NCBI GenBank assembly: GCA_028284295.1
Contig: JANQSB010000483.1
Location: forward strand, 1-36,370
From: Myxococcota bacterium
Lineage (GTDB): Bacteria; Myxococcota_A; UBA9160; UBA4427
DNA length: 36,370 nucleotides
Direction of reading: 5' to 3'
Shown: piece by piece, positions 14,861-27,232 of the stretch
Numbering within the stretch: position 1 is the stretch's first letter
Layout of the letters: the number at the start of each line of letters is the position of its first letter
Position numbers and translations under genes: made by a program
Notes under the pieces: generated by a model
Told to the model about the DNA's origin: nothing
Database searches by the model: none
Seen by the model: the letters and a program-made list of their open reading frames with translations, nothing else

Positions 14861-16330
14861 TCAGAGCCAGGCGGTCAGGGTGGCCAGCGCACCGCGCAAT
14901 AGCGGCATCAGCAGGCGTCGGTACGCGAACCCGTCGTAGTGGTCGCGGTAGCGGTCGAGCCGCTCCTCGAGATCGCTTCTCGTGTACAGCCGGCCGTCCG
15001 CGACGACGGCCACGAGAGTGTCGAGCGCCGCGACGTCACGCGTCGGGTCTTCGCGAAAGACAGCCAGGTCGGCGGGAGCGCCGGGAAGCAGGCGGCCCGC
15101 GTCCTCGCGTCCGAGGAAGTCCTGGGAGACCCGCGTCGATGCGGCCAGTGCCTCCGCGTCGGACAGCCCCGCCGCGACCAGCAGGGAGATCTCCCGATGG
15201 AGGCTCGCGCCCGGTACGACGTTCGGTGCGTTGGCGTCGCTGCCCGTGTGGATGGGTACGCCCGCCGCGTGCAGGGCCTTCACGGTACGGGCCATGCGCC
15301 GGGTGGCCTGATCGACCATCTCCACGGTCTCGGCCGAGACGAAGCGTCCGGGGCTGAAGCCGACCTCGCCGCTGAACACACCGTCGCGCAGGTGGGGGAT
15401 CCAGAGCTGCATGGTCGGAGTGGCCCGCCAGCGCTCCCAGTCCGACGAAACCACCGGGCCCTCGACGGCGACGAGGGTGGGCGTGTGGGACACGCGATCC
15501 CGCAGGCTCGTCCTGACGACGTGCTCGATCCAGGCGTCGTCCAGCCGCAGCCAAGCCTCCAGGAAGTAGGGGTAGTCGAGCCGTTCGTCCTGGAACGGCG
15601 GATGCACGCCGCGAAGATGCTGGACGTCGTCGATGCGCGCGTGCTCGAAGGCGACGGACTGCGGCGTGTGTCCGATCAGCGGCAGGCCGCGCGCATGGGC
15701 GGTCTCGCGCAGGGCAGAGAGAGTGGCCTCGTCGAGATGGTCGTAGGCCTTGATGCAGTGGGCACCGGCGTCGGCCAGCTCCAGGACGGCCTCCCGCCCC
15801 TCCTCGGGGCTGTTCACCACCCGGGCGCCCGGCAGCACCGGGTCGGGCCCGTCCAGCCAGTCACCGCAGCCGAAGAAGCGAGGGCCCGGCATGCCTCCCT
15901 CTGCGATCCGCTCTCGCAGCGCGTCGAGCTCCCGGGGCGGCGTGCCGCCGGCGATCCGGACGGTCGTCACCCCGTGGAGCAGGAAGAGCAGCGCCGTGTA
16001 CTCGTCATCGCCGGGAAGTCCGGGCGTCGGAAGGTGGGCGTGCATGTCCGTGAGGCCGGGGAGGACGAAGGTGTCGGTCGCGGCTCCCGGTGCGCCCGGC
16101 CCGGCCGCCGAGATCTCGTCGATGAGTCCGCCTTCACCCCGCAAGCGGACGGGCCCGCTGCGCCGCCCGCCGGGCTCCACCAGGGTGACCCGTCCGAGCT
16201 CGAAGCCCTGGGCGGGTGCCGGAAGGGCGGGTGGGACCTGCAGCGCCAACCCCACGATGAGCCCGGCGCAGACGACTCCCGAGACCCCGACCAGGCCTGC
16301 GGCACCGACGAGCCTCCCCAGTCGCTGCAT
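14861..16330 (-). CDS. Membrane-anchored or exported amidohydrolase
   Basis: A 489-residue metal-dependent amidohydrolase. The metal residues fit the superfamily: His97 and His99 in TDMHAHLPTPG, a probable carboxylated lysine in CIKAYDHLDEA, His residues in GLPLIGHTPQSVAF and DVQHLRG, and an Asp in IHTGSDANAPNVVPG. Residues 1-30 are a hydrophobic export signal or anchor (LVGAAGLVGVSGVVCAGLIV). Such proteins hydrolyse dipeptides, lactones, imides or similar cyclic amides; the substrate is not deducible. ATG at 16330 is preferred to a TTG at 16339. Residues 450-489 are a basic, hydrophobic tail (YRRLLMPLLRGALATLTAWL), perhaps a second membrane contact. The gene is divergent from the RNA helicase across a 300-bp gap and convergent with the phosphotransferase. 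Confidence 0.88.
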   Translation of the reverse strand: MQRLGRLVGAAGLVGVSGVVCAGLIVGLALQVPPALPAPAQGFELGRVTLVEPGGRRSGPVRLRGEGGLIDEISAAGPGAPGAATDTFVLPGLTDMHAHLPTPGLPGDDEYTALLFLLHGVTTVRIAGGTPPRELDALRERIAEGGMPGPRFFGCGDWLDGPDPVLPGARVVNSPEEGREAVLELADAGAHCIKAYDHLDEATLSALRETAHARGLPLIGHTPQSVAFEHARIDDVQHLRGVHPPFQDERLDYPYFLEAWLRLDDAWIEHVVRTSLRDRVSHTPTLVAVEGPVVSSDWERWRATPTMQLWIPHLRDGVFSGEVGFSPGRFVSAETVEMVDQATRRMARTVKALHAAGVPIHTGSDANAPNVVPGASLHREISLLVAAGLSDAEALAASTRVSQDFLGREDAGRLLPGAPADLAVFREDPTRDVAALDTLVAVVADGRLYTRSDLEERLDRYRDHYDGFAYRRLLMPLLRGALATLTAWL

Positions 16331-16400
16331 GGCCGCCAAGCCTACCAGCGGCAGCGATCGATCGAAGGGGCTCAGGTCACTGCCCGGGATGGCCGAACGG

Positions 16401-16439
16401 GGGTGAGTGGCGGCCCCGGTGCCGACGCGCTACTCACCC
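16401..16439 (+). repeat. Inverted repeat GGGTGAGT / ACTCACCC in the helicase leader
   Basis: GGGTGAGT (16401-16408) pairs with ACTCACCC (16432-16439) across a 23-nt GC-rich loop, 8 perfect base pairs. It is part of a 300-bp non-coding stretch between the divergent amidohydrolase and helicase genes. Confidence 0.45.
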
Positions 16440-16500
16440 GCCCAACGCGGGTAGAGAAAGAGACATCTCCCGCTCCGCAGCGACACAACAGGACCTCACG

Positions 16501-16515
16501 CTCGAAACGTTCGAG
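16501..16515 (+). repeat. Inverted repeat CTCGAA-ACG-TTCGAG in the helicase leader
   Basis: A perfect 6-bp arm inverted repeat with a 3-nt loop, followed by a CCCCCTCCC run. It is a compact hairpin in RNA or a dimer-binding site in DNA; the sequence does not decide. Confidence 0.4.
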
Positions 16516-16543
16516 CCCCCTCCCAGGTCGCGCTGCCCACTCT

Positions 16544-16561
16544 TCGACGAGATCTCGTCGA
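16544..16561. promoter_or_regulatory. Perfect 18-bp palindrome in the helicase upstream region
   Basis: TCGACGAGATCTCGTCGA equals its own reverse complement over all 18 positions. It lies 88 bp before the upstream helicase start (GTG 16632) and about 108 bp before ATG 16653. A perfect continuous palindrome of this length fits a symmetric dimer operator, or a stem with a tight loop in the 5' untranslated RNA. The function is unassigned. Confidence 0.5.
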
Positions 16562-16631
16562 TCCCGCCCTTTTCTGTTGTACGGGTCGGAACACAACGAC
16601 CGCGGGCGCACTGCATCGGCAGGGCTGCGCG
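16562..16631 (+). other. Remaining helicase leader (no gene seen)
   Basis: No open reading frame with coding features is visible in the 16331-16631 gap. Apart from the three inverted repeats, it contains a CCCTTTTCTGTTGT stretch at 16565-16580 and ACAAC at 16593-16597 complementary to the GTTGT, which could form another short stem. A long structured 5' untranslated region is known for several DEAD-box helicase and cold-shock genes. Confidence 0.4.
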
Positions 16632-17999
16632 GTGGAGACCCAGCTCATTTCCATGGCTGCACCTTCGAACGACACCTCCTCCAACTACGACCACTCGAAG
16701 CTCGAACGCCCCGATCGCGGGCCCGAGAGCTTCGAGCACTTCGGGCTCCACGCCACGGTCCTGCGCGGCGTGGGCGCTGCGGGCTTCGAGAGCCCGCGAC
16801 CCATCCAGGCCGACACCGTCCCGGCAGCGATGCGCGGACGCGACGTGCTCGGGCTGGCACAGACCGGTACGGGCAAGACGGCGGCGTTCGCGCTGCCCCT
16901 GCTGGACCGCTTCGCGCGAGAGCGAAGCCGCAAGGGCCCCCGAGCTCTCGTGCTGGCGCCGACCCGGGAGCTCGCGACGCAGATCGACGCCGAGATCCGC
17001 ACCCTGTCCCGCTACACGAAGATCCGGACCGTGCCCGTCTACGGGGGCGTGCCGGTGGGCCGGCAGCGCCAGGCCCTGCGGCGGGACCCCGAGATCGTGG
17101 TCGGCTGTCCGGGCCGCGTCCTCGATCTGGTCGGCCAGCGGGCCCTGCGCCTCGACGGAATCGAGACCCTGGTCCTCGACGAAGCGGACCACATGTTCGA
17201 CATGGGCTTCCTGCCGGACCTGAGGCGGATCCTTGCCGCGCTTCCACCCCGGCGACAGAACCTGCTCTTCTCGGCGACCATGCCCCGCGAGATCCGCGGT
17301 CTGGCCGACGAGCTGCTCGATCGCCCGCACGTGGTCGAGCGCAACGCCGCCGGCCCGGCGCACACCATCGAGCACCTGCTGATCGCAGTCGCCGAGGACC
17401 GCAAGCGTGATCTGCTCGAGCAGCTCCTCGAAGAAGAGAATTGTCGCTCGGCGATCGTCTTCACGCGGACGAAGCACCGCGCACGCCGACTGGCCCAGCA
17501 GCTCGACCGCTCGGGCTTCCGCGCCGTTGCCCTGCAGGGCAACATGAGCCAGTCCCAGCGCGATCGAGCCATGAAGGGATTCCGGCAGCAGCGCTTCGAC
17601 GTGCTCGTCGCGACGGACATCGCCGCCCGCGGGATCGACGTCCGCGGCGTGTCGCATGTCGTCAACTACGACGTTCCGAACACCCCGGAGGCCTACACCC
17701 ACCGCATCGGGCGGACCGGTCGCTCGGAGCGGGAAGGGACGGCGCTCACCTTCGCGACCCGGGCCGACGGAGCCTGGCTGCGGGCCACCGAGCGGAAGCT
17801 GGGCGCGCCGATTCCGCGCCGTCGCGTGGACGGCTTCGAAGGCGAGAAGATCGAGAACGGTCCGTCGCGTGGCGGATCGCGGTCGGGCTCCAAGGCTCGC
17901 AGCGGCCGGGGCGGAGCGGCTCCCGGCGAATCCCGCAAGCGGCGACCGCGTCGCGGAACGGGTCGCTCGCGCGGCGCGTCGCGCGGCCAGCGGAGCTGA
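16632..17999 (+). CDS. DEAD-box ATP-dependent RNA helicase (RhlE-like)
   Basis: Unwinds RNA duplexes, typically in ribosome assembly, mRNA decay or cold adaptation. All core motifs are present (numbered from ATG 16653): Q-motif region FESPRPIQADTVP, motif I QTGTGKT at 70-76, PTRELATQ, motif II DEAD at 176-179, motif III SAT at 207-209, ATDIAARGIDV and motif VI HRIGRTGR at 350-357. The last 75 residues are a basic Ser/Gly/Arg tail (GGSRSGSKARSGRGG) likely to bind RNA nonspecifically, as in RhlE. The start is GTG 16632 (455 aa) or ATG 16653 (448 aa); GGAGA at 16634-16638 is somewhat far for the latter. The stop is followed after 4 bp by the acyltransferase start. Its leader is unusually palindromic. 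Confidence 0.95.
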   Translation: METQLISMAAPSNDTSSNYDHSKLERPDRGPESFEHFGLHATVLRGVGAAGFESPRPIQADTVPAAMRGRDVLGLAQTGTGKTAAFALPLLDRFARERSRKGPRALVLAPTRELATQIDAEIRTLSRYTKIRTVPVYGGVPVGRQRQALRRDPEIVVGCPGRVLDLVGQRALRLDGIETLVLDEADHMFDMGFLPDLRRILAALPPRRQNLLFSATMPREIRGLADELLDRPHVVERNAAGPAHTIEHLLIAVAEDRKRDLLEQLLEEENCRSAIVFTRTKHRARRLAQQLDRSGFRAVALQGNMSQSQRDRAMKGFRQQRFDVLVATDIAARGIDVRGVSHVVNYDVPNTPEAYTHRIGRTGRSEREGTALTFATRADGAWLRATERKLGAPIPRRRVDGFEGEKIENGPSRGGSRSGSKARSGRGGAAPGESRKRRPRRGTGRSRGASRGQRS

Positions 18000-18003
18000 C
18001 CCC

Positions 18004-18639
18004 GTGTCGGGTGTGGCGGATGCGGGGCCCCGGTCCGCGCGCAGAGGCGTCTGGGACCCGATCCGCCGAAGCCTCGGTCGTGGCTATCTGCGCGCGATCG
18101 GTTGGAAGATCGAAGGCGAGGTGCCCGCGGTGCCCCGCTTCGTCGCCATCGCGGCGCCCCACACCTCCTACTGGGATTTCCCGCACATGATGGCGTTCGG
18201 CTTCGCGACCGGGCAGTACATCTCCTTCCTCATGAAGGCGTCCATGTTCGTCGGACCCCTCGGTGTGCTCCTGAGACGGATGGGCGGCATCCCGGTCGAC
18301 CGGAGTGGCGCCTTCGGCATGGTGGAGTCGGTGGTGCGCGAGTTCGAGAGCCGTTCCACGCTCACCGTGGTGATCGCGCCCGAAGGTTCGCGTTCGCGTC
18401 GCGACCACTGGAAGTCGGGCTTCTACCAGATCGCCGTGAAGGCGGGTGTTCCCATCGCACTGGGATACATGGACTACGCGCGCAAGGCGGTGGGCTACGG
18501 GCCCCTGCTGACTCCGAGCGGCGACGAGCGCGAGGATGCCGCCCGGCTGGCCGCCTTCTACCGCGACAAGCGGGGGCGCTATCCGGAGAAGCAGAGCACG
18601 CCGTCCCTTCGGATCCGTGGGTCCGGGCAGAGCGGGTAG
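18004..18639 (+). CDS. PlsC-type 1-acyl-glycerophosphate acyltransferase
   Basis: Adds an acyl chain to lysophosphatidate or a related lipid at the inner membrane. The protein has 211 residues from GTG 18004. The catalytic HX4D motif is His53 to Asp58 (HTSYWDFP). The glycerol-phosphate-binding segment is GGIPVDRSG (about 97-105) and the PEG motif is PEGSRSR around Glu127. It is one of the short AGPAT-like proteins in which the third motif is followed by GFYQIAVKAGVPIALGYMDY. The start lies 4 bp after the helicase stop, so it is co-transcribed with the helicase, although the jobs differ. The C-terminal 30 residues are charged and not conserved in my view. It could instead acylate a different polar substrate. 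Confidence 0.87.
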   Translation: MSGVADAGPRSARRGVWDPIRRSLGRGYLRAIGWKIEGEVPAVPRFVAIAAPHTSYWDFPHMMAFGFATGQYISFLMKASMFVGPLGVLLRRMGGIPVDRSGAFGMVESVVREFESRSTLTVVIAPEGSRSRRDHWKSGFYQIAVKAGVPIALGYMDYARKAVGYGPLLTPSGDEREDAARLAAFYRDKRGRYPEKQSTPSLRIRGSGQSG

Positions 18640-18653
18640 CCGCCTCTCGACCT

Positions 18654-23148
<4,495 letters not shown>

Positions 23149-23237
23149 CTCCTGCACGCCCCGCCTCCTCGCGGGCCAGGATACCCGAGGCGCGTGGGGC
23201 GACACCGTCGAGGGCCAGACCGTGTTACGGTCCCGCG

Positions 23238-23963
23238 ATGGCGAGCTTCGTACTGGTGCACGGAGCCTGGCACGGGGGGTGGTGCTGGGAGAAGACCCTG
23301 ACGGCCCTGCGCGCCGCGGGTCACTCCGCGGTCGCGCCCGACCTGCCCGGGCACGGCGACGATCCGACCGCGCATTCCGACGTGGACTTCGCGGCCTACT
23401 GTGATCGCGTCTGCGACGTGATCGACTCCCTCCCCGGCGAGCAGGTGCTGGTGGGCCACAGCCTCGGAGGTTTCACCATCAGTCAGGTGGCCGAGCACCG
23501 CTCGGACCGTCTGCGCTCTCTCGTCTACCTGGCGGCCTTCCTGCCCCACCCCGACGAGTGCATCGAGCTGGCGGCCCTGACCGGGCACGCTTCGGACGGC
23601 CTCCGAGCCGGCTCGCGAATCAGCGACGACGGCCACTCCATCTGCTTCGATCCGGCCTGCGCTCGCGAGGTCTTCTACGGCGATTGCAGCGACGAAGACG
23701 TGGTCCTCGCCCGGCAGCGGATCTGCCCGCAGCCCCAGCAGGTCTTCGGTGCGCGGCTGTCGCTCTCGGCCGCGGGCTTCGGCAGCGTTCCGCGTGACTA
23801 CATCGTGTGTCTTCAGGACAATGCCGTGCCCGCCGACGCCCAGCAGGAGATGCTCGAGCGCGCGGGCTGTCGCGCCGTCTACACCCTGGACCGGAGCCAC
23901 TCTCCCTTCTTCTCGGCTCCCGAGGTGCTGGCGAAGATCCTGGGCGAGATTGCCGACGCCTGA
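23238..23963 (+). CDS. Alpha/beta hydrolase (esterase, HNL/methylesterase-like)
   Basis: A 241-residue alpha/beta-hydrolase. The oxyanion-hole segment LVHGAWHGGWCW at 6-17 and the nucleophile elbow GHSLGG with Ser75 at 73-78 are typical of the hydroxynitrile-lyase/methyl-ester esterase branch. The probable acid is Asp194 (CLQDNAVP) and the base His221 (LDRSHSPF). It would cleave a small ester. It starts a three-gene unit with a second hydrolase (TTG start overlapping its stop by 14 bp) and a PhyH-family dioxygenase, which fits stepwise breakdown of an ester or lipid-like compound. There is no signal peptide, so it acts in the cytoplasm. Confidence 0.92.
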   Translation: MASFVLVHGAWHGGWCWEKTLTALRAAGHSAVAPDLPGHGDDPTAHSDVDFAAYCDRVCDVIDSLPGEQVLVGHSLGGFTISQVAEHRSDRLRSLVYLAAFLPHPDECIELAALTGHASDGLRAGSRISDDGHSICFDPACAREVFYGDCSDEDVVLARQRICPQPQQVFGARLSLSAAGFGSVPRDYIVCLQDNAVPADAQQEMLERAGCRAVYTLDRSHSPFFSAPEVLAKILGEIADA

Positions 23964-25074
23964 GCCGACCCACCGCTTCGTCGCCCTCGACTCGCCGACG
24001 GCGCGGCAGAACCCGGTCGGGTACCACGGCTGCCAGGGGCTGTGGTGGACGCGCCCCTCCGAGCGGCCGCGTGTGGCGCTGATCGCCAGCCACTACAACG
24101 TCGACTTCAGCGAGCACTACCTGGCGCCGTACATGGCCGCGCGTGGCTACGGCTTCCTGGGATGGAACACGCGCTTCCGCGGCGCCGAGCCCTTCTTCCT
24201 GCTCGAGCACGCCCTCGTCGACATCGGCGCCGGCGTCCGCTGGCTGCGAGAGGAAGCCGGCGTCGAGACCGTGGTCCTGCTGGGCAACTCCGGAGGGGGC
24301 TCGTTGATGGCCGCCTACCAGTCCCAGGCCCTCGAGCCGAGCATCCGGGCCGGCCACGGACTCGCACTCCCGGACGCAGTGCGACAGCTGCCACCCGCCG
24401 ATCTGTACGTCTCGCTCAATGCCCATCTGGGCCGCCCACAGGTGCTGACGGCCTGGTTCGATCCGGCGGTGTGCGACGAGAGCGATCCCGCGTCGGTCGA
24501 CGCCTCCCTCGACATGTACGACCCCCGCAACGGTCCCCCCTACTCGCCGGAGTTCGTAGCGCGCTATCGCGCCGCCCAGGAGGCACGCAACCACCGCATC
24601 ACGGACTGGGCGCTCGCGGAGCTCGAGCGGCTCCCGGCGCGTGGTGTTCCGGACCGGCTCTTCCATCTCTACCGGACCTGGGCCGATCTCCGCCTGATGG
24701 ACGGCTCCCTCGATCCCTCGGATCGGCAGGTGGGCGTCTGCTACGCGGGGGATCCGAAGCGAGCGAACTACAGCCCCTTCGGAATCGGAAGCTCGAATAC
24801 CCTGCGGACCTGGCTCTCCATGTGGAGTCTACGGGAGTCCGACTGCGGCGCGGGTCCCCACCTGGCCCGTATCCGCCAGCCGTCGTTGGTGGTGCAGAGC
24901 CTGGCAGACACCGGCTGCTTCCCCAGCGATGCGCGCGCGATCCACGAGGGACTCGGCGCCGAGGACAAGCAGCTCGAGTGGGTGGCCGGGGATCACTACC
25001 TCGTCGAGCCCGACTCCGCGCGCATGGAGGTCGCGGACCGCATCGACGCGTGGATCTCCTCCAGGCTCCCGTAG
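23950..25074 (+). CDS. Second alpha/beta hydrolase, larger
   Basis: A 374-residue hydrolase of a different subfamily. The nucleophile is Ser114 in LGNSGGG (GNSGG instead of GxSxG with His), the oxyanion strand is RVALIASHYNVDF, and the catalytic His is 349 in AGDHYLVEP. The nucleophile serine is preceded by Asn, as in some dienelactone-hydrolase/peptidase-like families. The middle part is unusual: FDPAVCDESDPASVDASLDM, then a lid around 200-290. The TTG start at 23950 reads MPTPEPTHRFVALDSPTARQ and overlaps the previous gene by 14 bp. No ATG exists between there and the conserved core. The substrate is unknown. Confidence 0.84.
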   Translation: MPTPEPTHRFVALDSPTARQNPVGYHGCQGLWWTRPSERPRVALIASHYNVDFSEHYLAPYMAARGYGFLGWNTRFRGAEPFFLLEHALVDIGAGVRWLREEAGVETVVLLGNSGGGSLMAAYQSQALEPSIRAGHGLALPDAVRQLPPADLYVSLNAHLGRPQVLTAWFDPAVCDESDPASVDASLDMYDPRNGPPYSPEFVARYRAAQEARNHRITDWALAELERLPARGVPDRLFHLYRTWADLRLMDGSLDPSDRQVGVCYAGDPKRANYSPFGIGSSNTLRTWLSMWSLRESDCGAGPHLARIRQPSLVVQSLADTGCFPSDARAIHEGLGAEDKQLEWVAGDHYLVEPDSARMEVADRIDAWISSRLP

Positions 25075-25090
25075 CGCTACCGTCCCCACC

Positions 25091-26350
25091 ATGGCCGAAG
25101 GAGCTGCGCTCGACCGGCGAACGCGCTTCGATCACCGTGTCGAGGACCTCGACCCGGAGACCTTCCTCGGCCGCGACGCTCCCCTGTGGCTCGCGCGCAA
25201 CGGCGTCCTGGCCGCCCGCGGCGCCCTGGAGTGGGAGCTCCCGCCCCTCGCCCTCGACGTGGACGGTGAGTGCTTCAGCTTCGTCCCCCAGGAAGGCGGA
25301 CTTCGTATCGAGAGCGGAGTCGCCCAGGGTGCCGCCGTCGCCGTGCTGGGACGGGAGGCCTTCTCGGACTGGATGCAGGACCAGTGCTCGAGCATGGGGC
25401 TGGTGCTCGGCGGGCTGGTGGAGATGCGTCGCGGCGGACTCGACGACCTGATCGAGTGGGAGACGGGGCTGCGCGCGCTGCGGGACGGCCGCCCCGCCTA
25501 TGCGCCCGGTCAGGTGGAGTTCCGGGGGGCGGACGGCGCGCCCCTCGACATCACCCGCAGCTTCCGTCCGGATGACGATCCCGCCGAGATCACGCACTTC
25601 CTCGAGCAGGCCGGCTTCCTGCATCTCCGCGGCGTCTTCGACGAAGCGGTGATGGACGAGATCGCGCGCGACATCGACCGCGCAATCCCGGGCTACGCAC
25701 CGGACGACGGTCGCTCCTGGTGGGCGAGGACCGCTTCCGGTGAGGAGCGTGCCGTCCGGCTCCAGCGCTTCCAGGAACACTCGGAGGCGACCCGCTCGCT
25801 GCTTCGCTCCGAGCCCTTCCTCGCCATCGCCGACTACGGCGGCGCGGGCCATCTTCCCCCCGAGCTCTCTCCCGGGCTCAATGCCGTCGAGGCGCTCGTG
25901 AAGCCGCTCGAGGTCGTCGAGGGCATCAGCGACCTGCCCTGGCATCAGGACTGCGCGATCGGTCGCCACTCCTACGATTGCTGTTCGATGACCGTCGGCA
26001 TCTCGGTGACGGGCTCCGACGTGGACAGTGGAGAGCTGGGCGTGCTGGCAGGCTCGCACCGCGCGTCGATCCCGCCCTCGGGCGTCCACCCCCGCGTCGA
26101 CCTGCCGCGGCGGGCGCTACCGACCGAGAAGGGCGACGTGACCGTCCATCTCAGCTGTACGGCGCACATGAGTCGACCGCCCCGCACGCGGGAACGCCGG
26201 GTGCTCTACACGGGGTTCCAGCTCCCGCGCCGCCCCAACGATCTCGTGGCGCCGCCCGACAAGCTCTCGCGCATCCGGGAAGGAGCCCCCAAGGCCATGG
26301 GGGCCGAATCGCGCGACCGCCTGGGGCGGACCCTGGGCTTCGAGATCTAG
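25091..26350 (+). CDS. Phytanoyl-CoA dioxygenase (PhyH)-family protein with extra N-terminal domain
   Basis: A 419-residue non-haem Fe(II)/2-oxoglutarate dioxygenase candidate. The PhyH domain covers about 165-390. The iron ligands are His285 and Asp287 (WHQDCAIGRHSYDC) and the distal His359 (AHMSRPPRTRERRVLYTGF), with Arg370 as the likely 2-oxoglutarate contact. Residues 1-160 form a separate domain with the SCP2-like look of lipid-binding proteins (ESGVAQGAAVAVLGREAFSDWMQDQ, then GLRALRDGRP); that assignment is tentative. The ATG is 16 bp after the second hydrolase stop. Together the trio suggests hydroxylation of an acyl or isoprenoid chain freed by the esterases. A strong inverted repeat follows the stop. 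Confidence 0.84.
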   Translation: MAEGAALDRRTRFDHRVEDLDPETFLGRDAPLWLARNGVLAARGALEWELPPLALDVDGECFSFVPQEGGLRIESGVAQGAAVAVLGREAFSDWMQDQCSSMGLVLGGLVEMRRGGLDDLIEWETGLRALRDGRPAYAPGQVEFRGADGAPLDITRSFRPDDDPAEITHFLEQAGFLHLRGVFDEAVMDEIARDIDRAIPGYAPDDGRSWWARTASGEERAVRLQRFQEHSEATRSLLRSEPFLAIADYGGAGHLPPELSPGLNAVEALVKPLEVVEGISDLPWHQDCAIGRHSYDCCSMTVGISVTGSDVDSGELGVLAGSHRASIPPSGVHPRVDLPRRALPTEKGDVTVHLSCTAHMSRPPRTRERRVLYTGFQLPRRPNDLVAPPDKLSRIREGAPKAMGAESRDRLGRTLGFEI

Positions 26351-26354
26351 GCCA

Positions 26355-26385
26355 GCCCTCGAGATCCAGGACCTGGATCCAGGGC
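26355..26385 (+). terminator. Inverted repeat after the hydrolase/PhyH unit
   Basis: GATCCAGG (26363-26370), one A and CCTGGATC (26372-26379) form a perfect stem, extended outward by GCCCT (26355-26359) and AGGGC (26381-26385) with a small internal mismatch. It sits 4 bp after the dioxygenase stop and looks like a terminator or mRNA 3' stem. There is no T tract downstream. Confidence 0.5.
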
Positions 26386-26455
26386 TTCGAGCCGGGGCCT
26401 CGTCGGGCCTTCAAGGTCGGGCCTCGGCCGGACGATGGAAGGGCTGGAGGTCCCG

Positions 26456-27232
26456 ATGTCGTTCACGCCGGTCCTGGTCGCGGCGCCGTTCCTGTTCGTT
26501 GCCGCCCACCTGGCGCGGATCGCCTATGCGAGCCGAGCGCTTCCCGACCGACTGCTGTCGGCCTGCTTCCTGGGCCTCGGTCTGGGCGCACCCCTGCGGC
26601 TGATGGCCCTCGAGATCACCACTCGTGCCGGTACCTCGTCGGCGGCGGACCGGCTGAACAGCGGGGGCGACCTCTTCATCGGCTCCGCGATCGTCTGCCT
26701 GGTCGCCTTCAGCTGGCAGGTGTTCCGGCGCGACGCGGCGTGGGCGAAAGCCCTGGTCGTGGCTTTTGCGGTCGCGCTCGCCGGTCTCACCGCCGCGGGG
26801 ATGAGCGAGTTCGGACGCGCACAGAGCGGCTCGGTGGCGACCGCCTTCAACGGTCTGGCGGCCTTCGGGCTGCTGTGGGCCTTCGTCGAGTGCCTCCTCT
26901 ACTACCGGCAGATGCGACGGCGACAGGCGCTCGGTATGGCCGATCCGGTCGTGGCGAACCGCTTCCTGCTCTGGTCCCTGTGGACCGGCGCCCTGGGCCT
27001 GCAGGGTTCGTTGCAGATGCTGCTGCGGGTCGCTCTCCTGATCGACGGCGCCGGCGCCGTCATCCACGCCGGTGGCGATCCCGGCGGACCGTGGCTCGAT
27101 CTCATCCTGGCACTCAAGCTGAACCTGGCCGTCGTCGCGCCCACGGTGGTCGTCTCGGTGTGGCTCTCCTTCTCGCCACCCGCCGCCTACCGGCGCTGGC
27201 TCGAGGCTCAGCCGGAGCCCGACGCCCGGTAG
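26456..27232 (+). CDS. Seven-helix membrane protein of unknown function
   Basis: A 258-residue integral inner-membrane protein that I do not recognise. About seven hydrophobic segments are visible: FTPVLVAAPFLFVAAHL, LLSACFLGLGLGAPLRLMAL, IVCLVAFSWQVF, ALVVAFAVALAGLTAAG, NGLAAFGLLWAFVECLLYY, FLLWSLWTGALGLQGSLQML and LALKLNLAVVAPTVVVSVWL. The loop after segment two carries RAGTSSAADRLNSGGD. GGAGG (26446-26450) precedes ATG 26456 by 5 bp, better than the ATG at 26435. The topology resembles regulatory 7TM modules without an attached signalling domain, but no conserved catalytic residue is obvious. Its 3' end overlaps the AOR gene by 25 bp on the opposite strand. It could act as a receptor, transporter or enzyme; no claim is made. 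Confidence 0.7.
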   Translation: MSFTPVLVAAPFLFVAAHLARIAYASRALPDRLLSACFLGLGLGAPLRLMALEITTRAGTSSAADRLNSGGDLFIGSAIVCLVAFSWQVFRRDAAWAKALVVAFAVALAGLTAAGMSEFGRAQSGSVATAFNGLAAFGLLWAFVECLLYYRQMRRRQALGMADPVVANRFLLWSLWTGALGLQGSLQMLLRVALLIDGAGAVIHAGGDPGGPWLDLILALKLNLAVVAPTVVVSVWLSFSPPAAYRRWLEAQPEPDAR

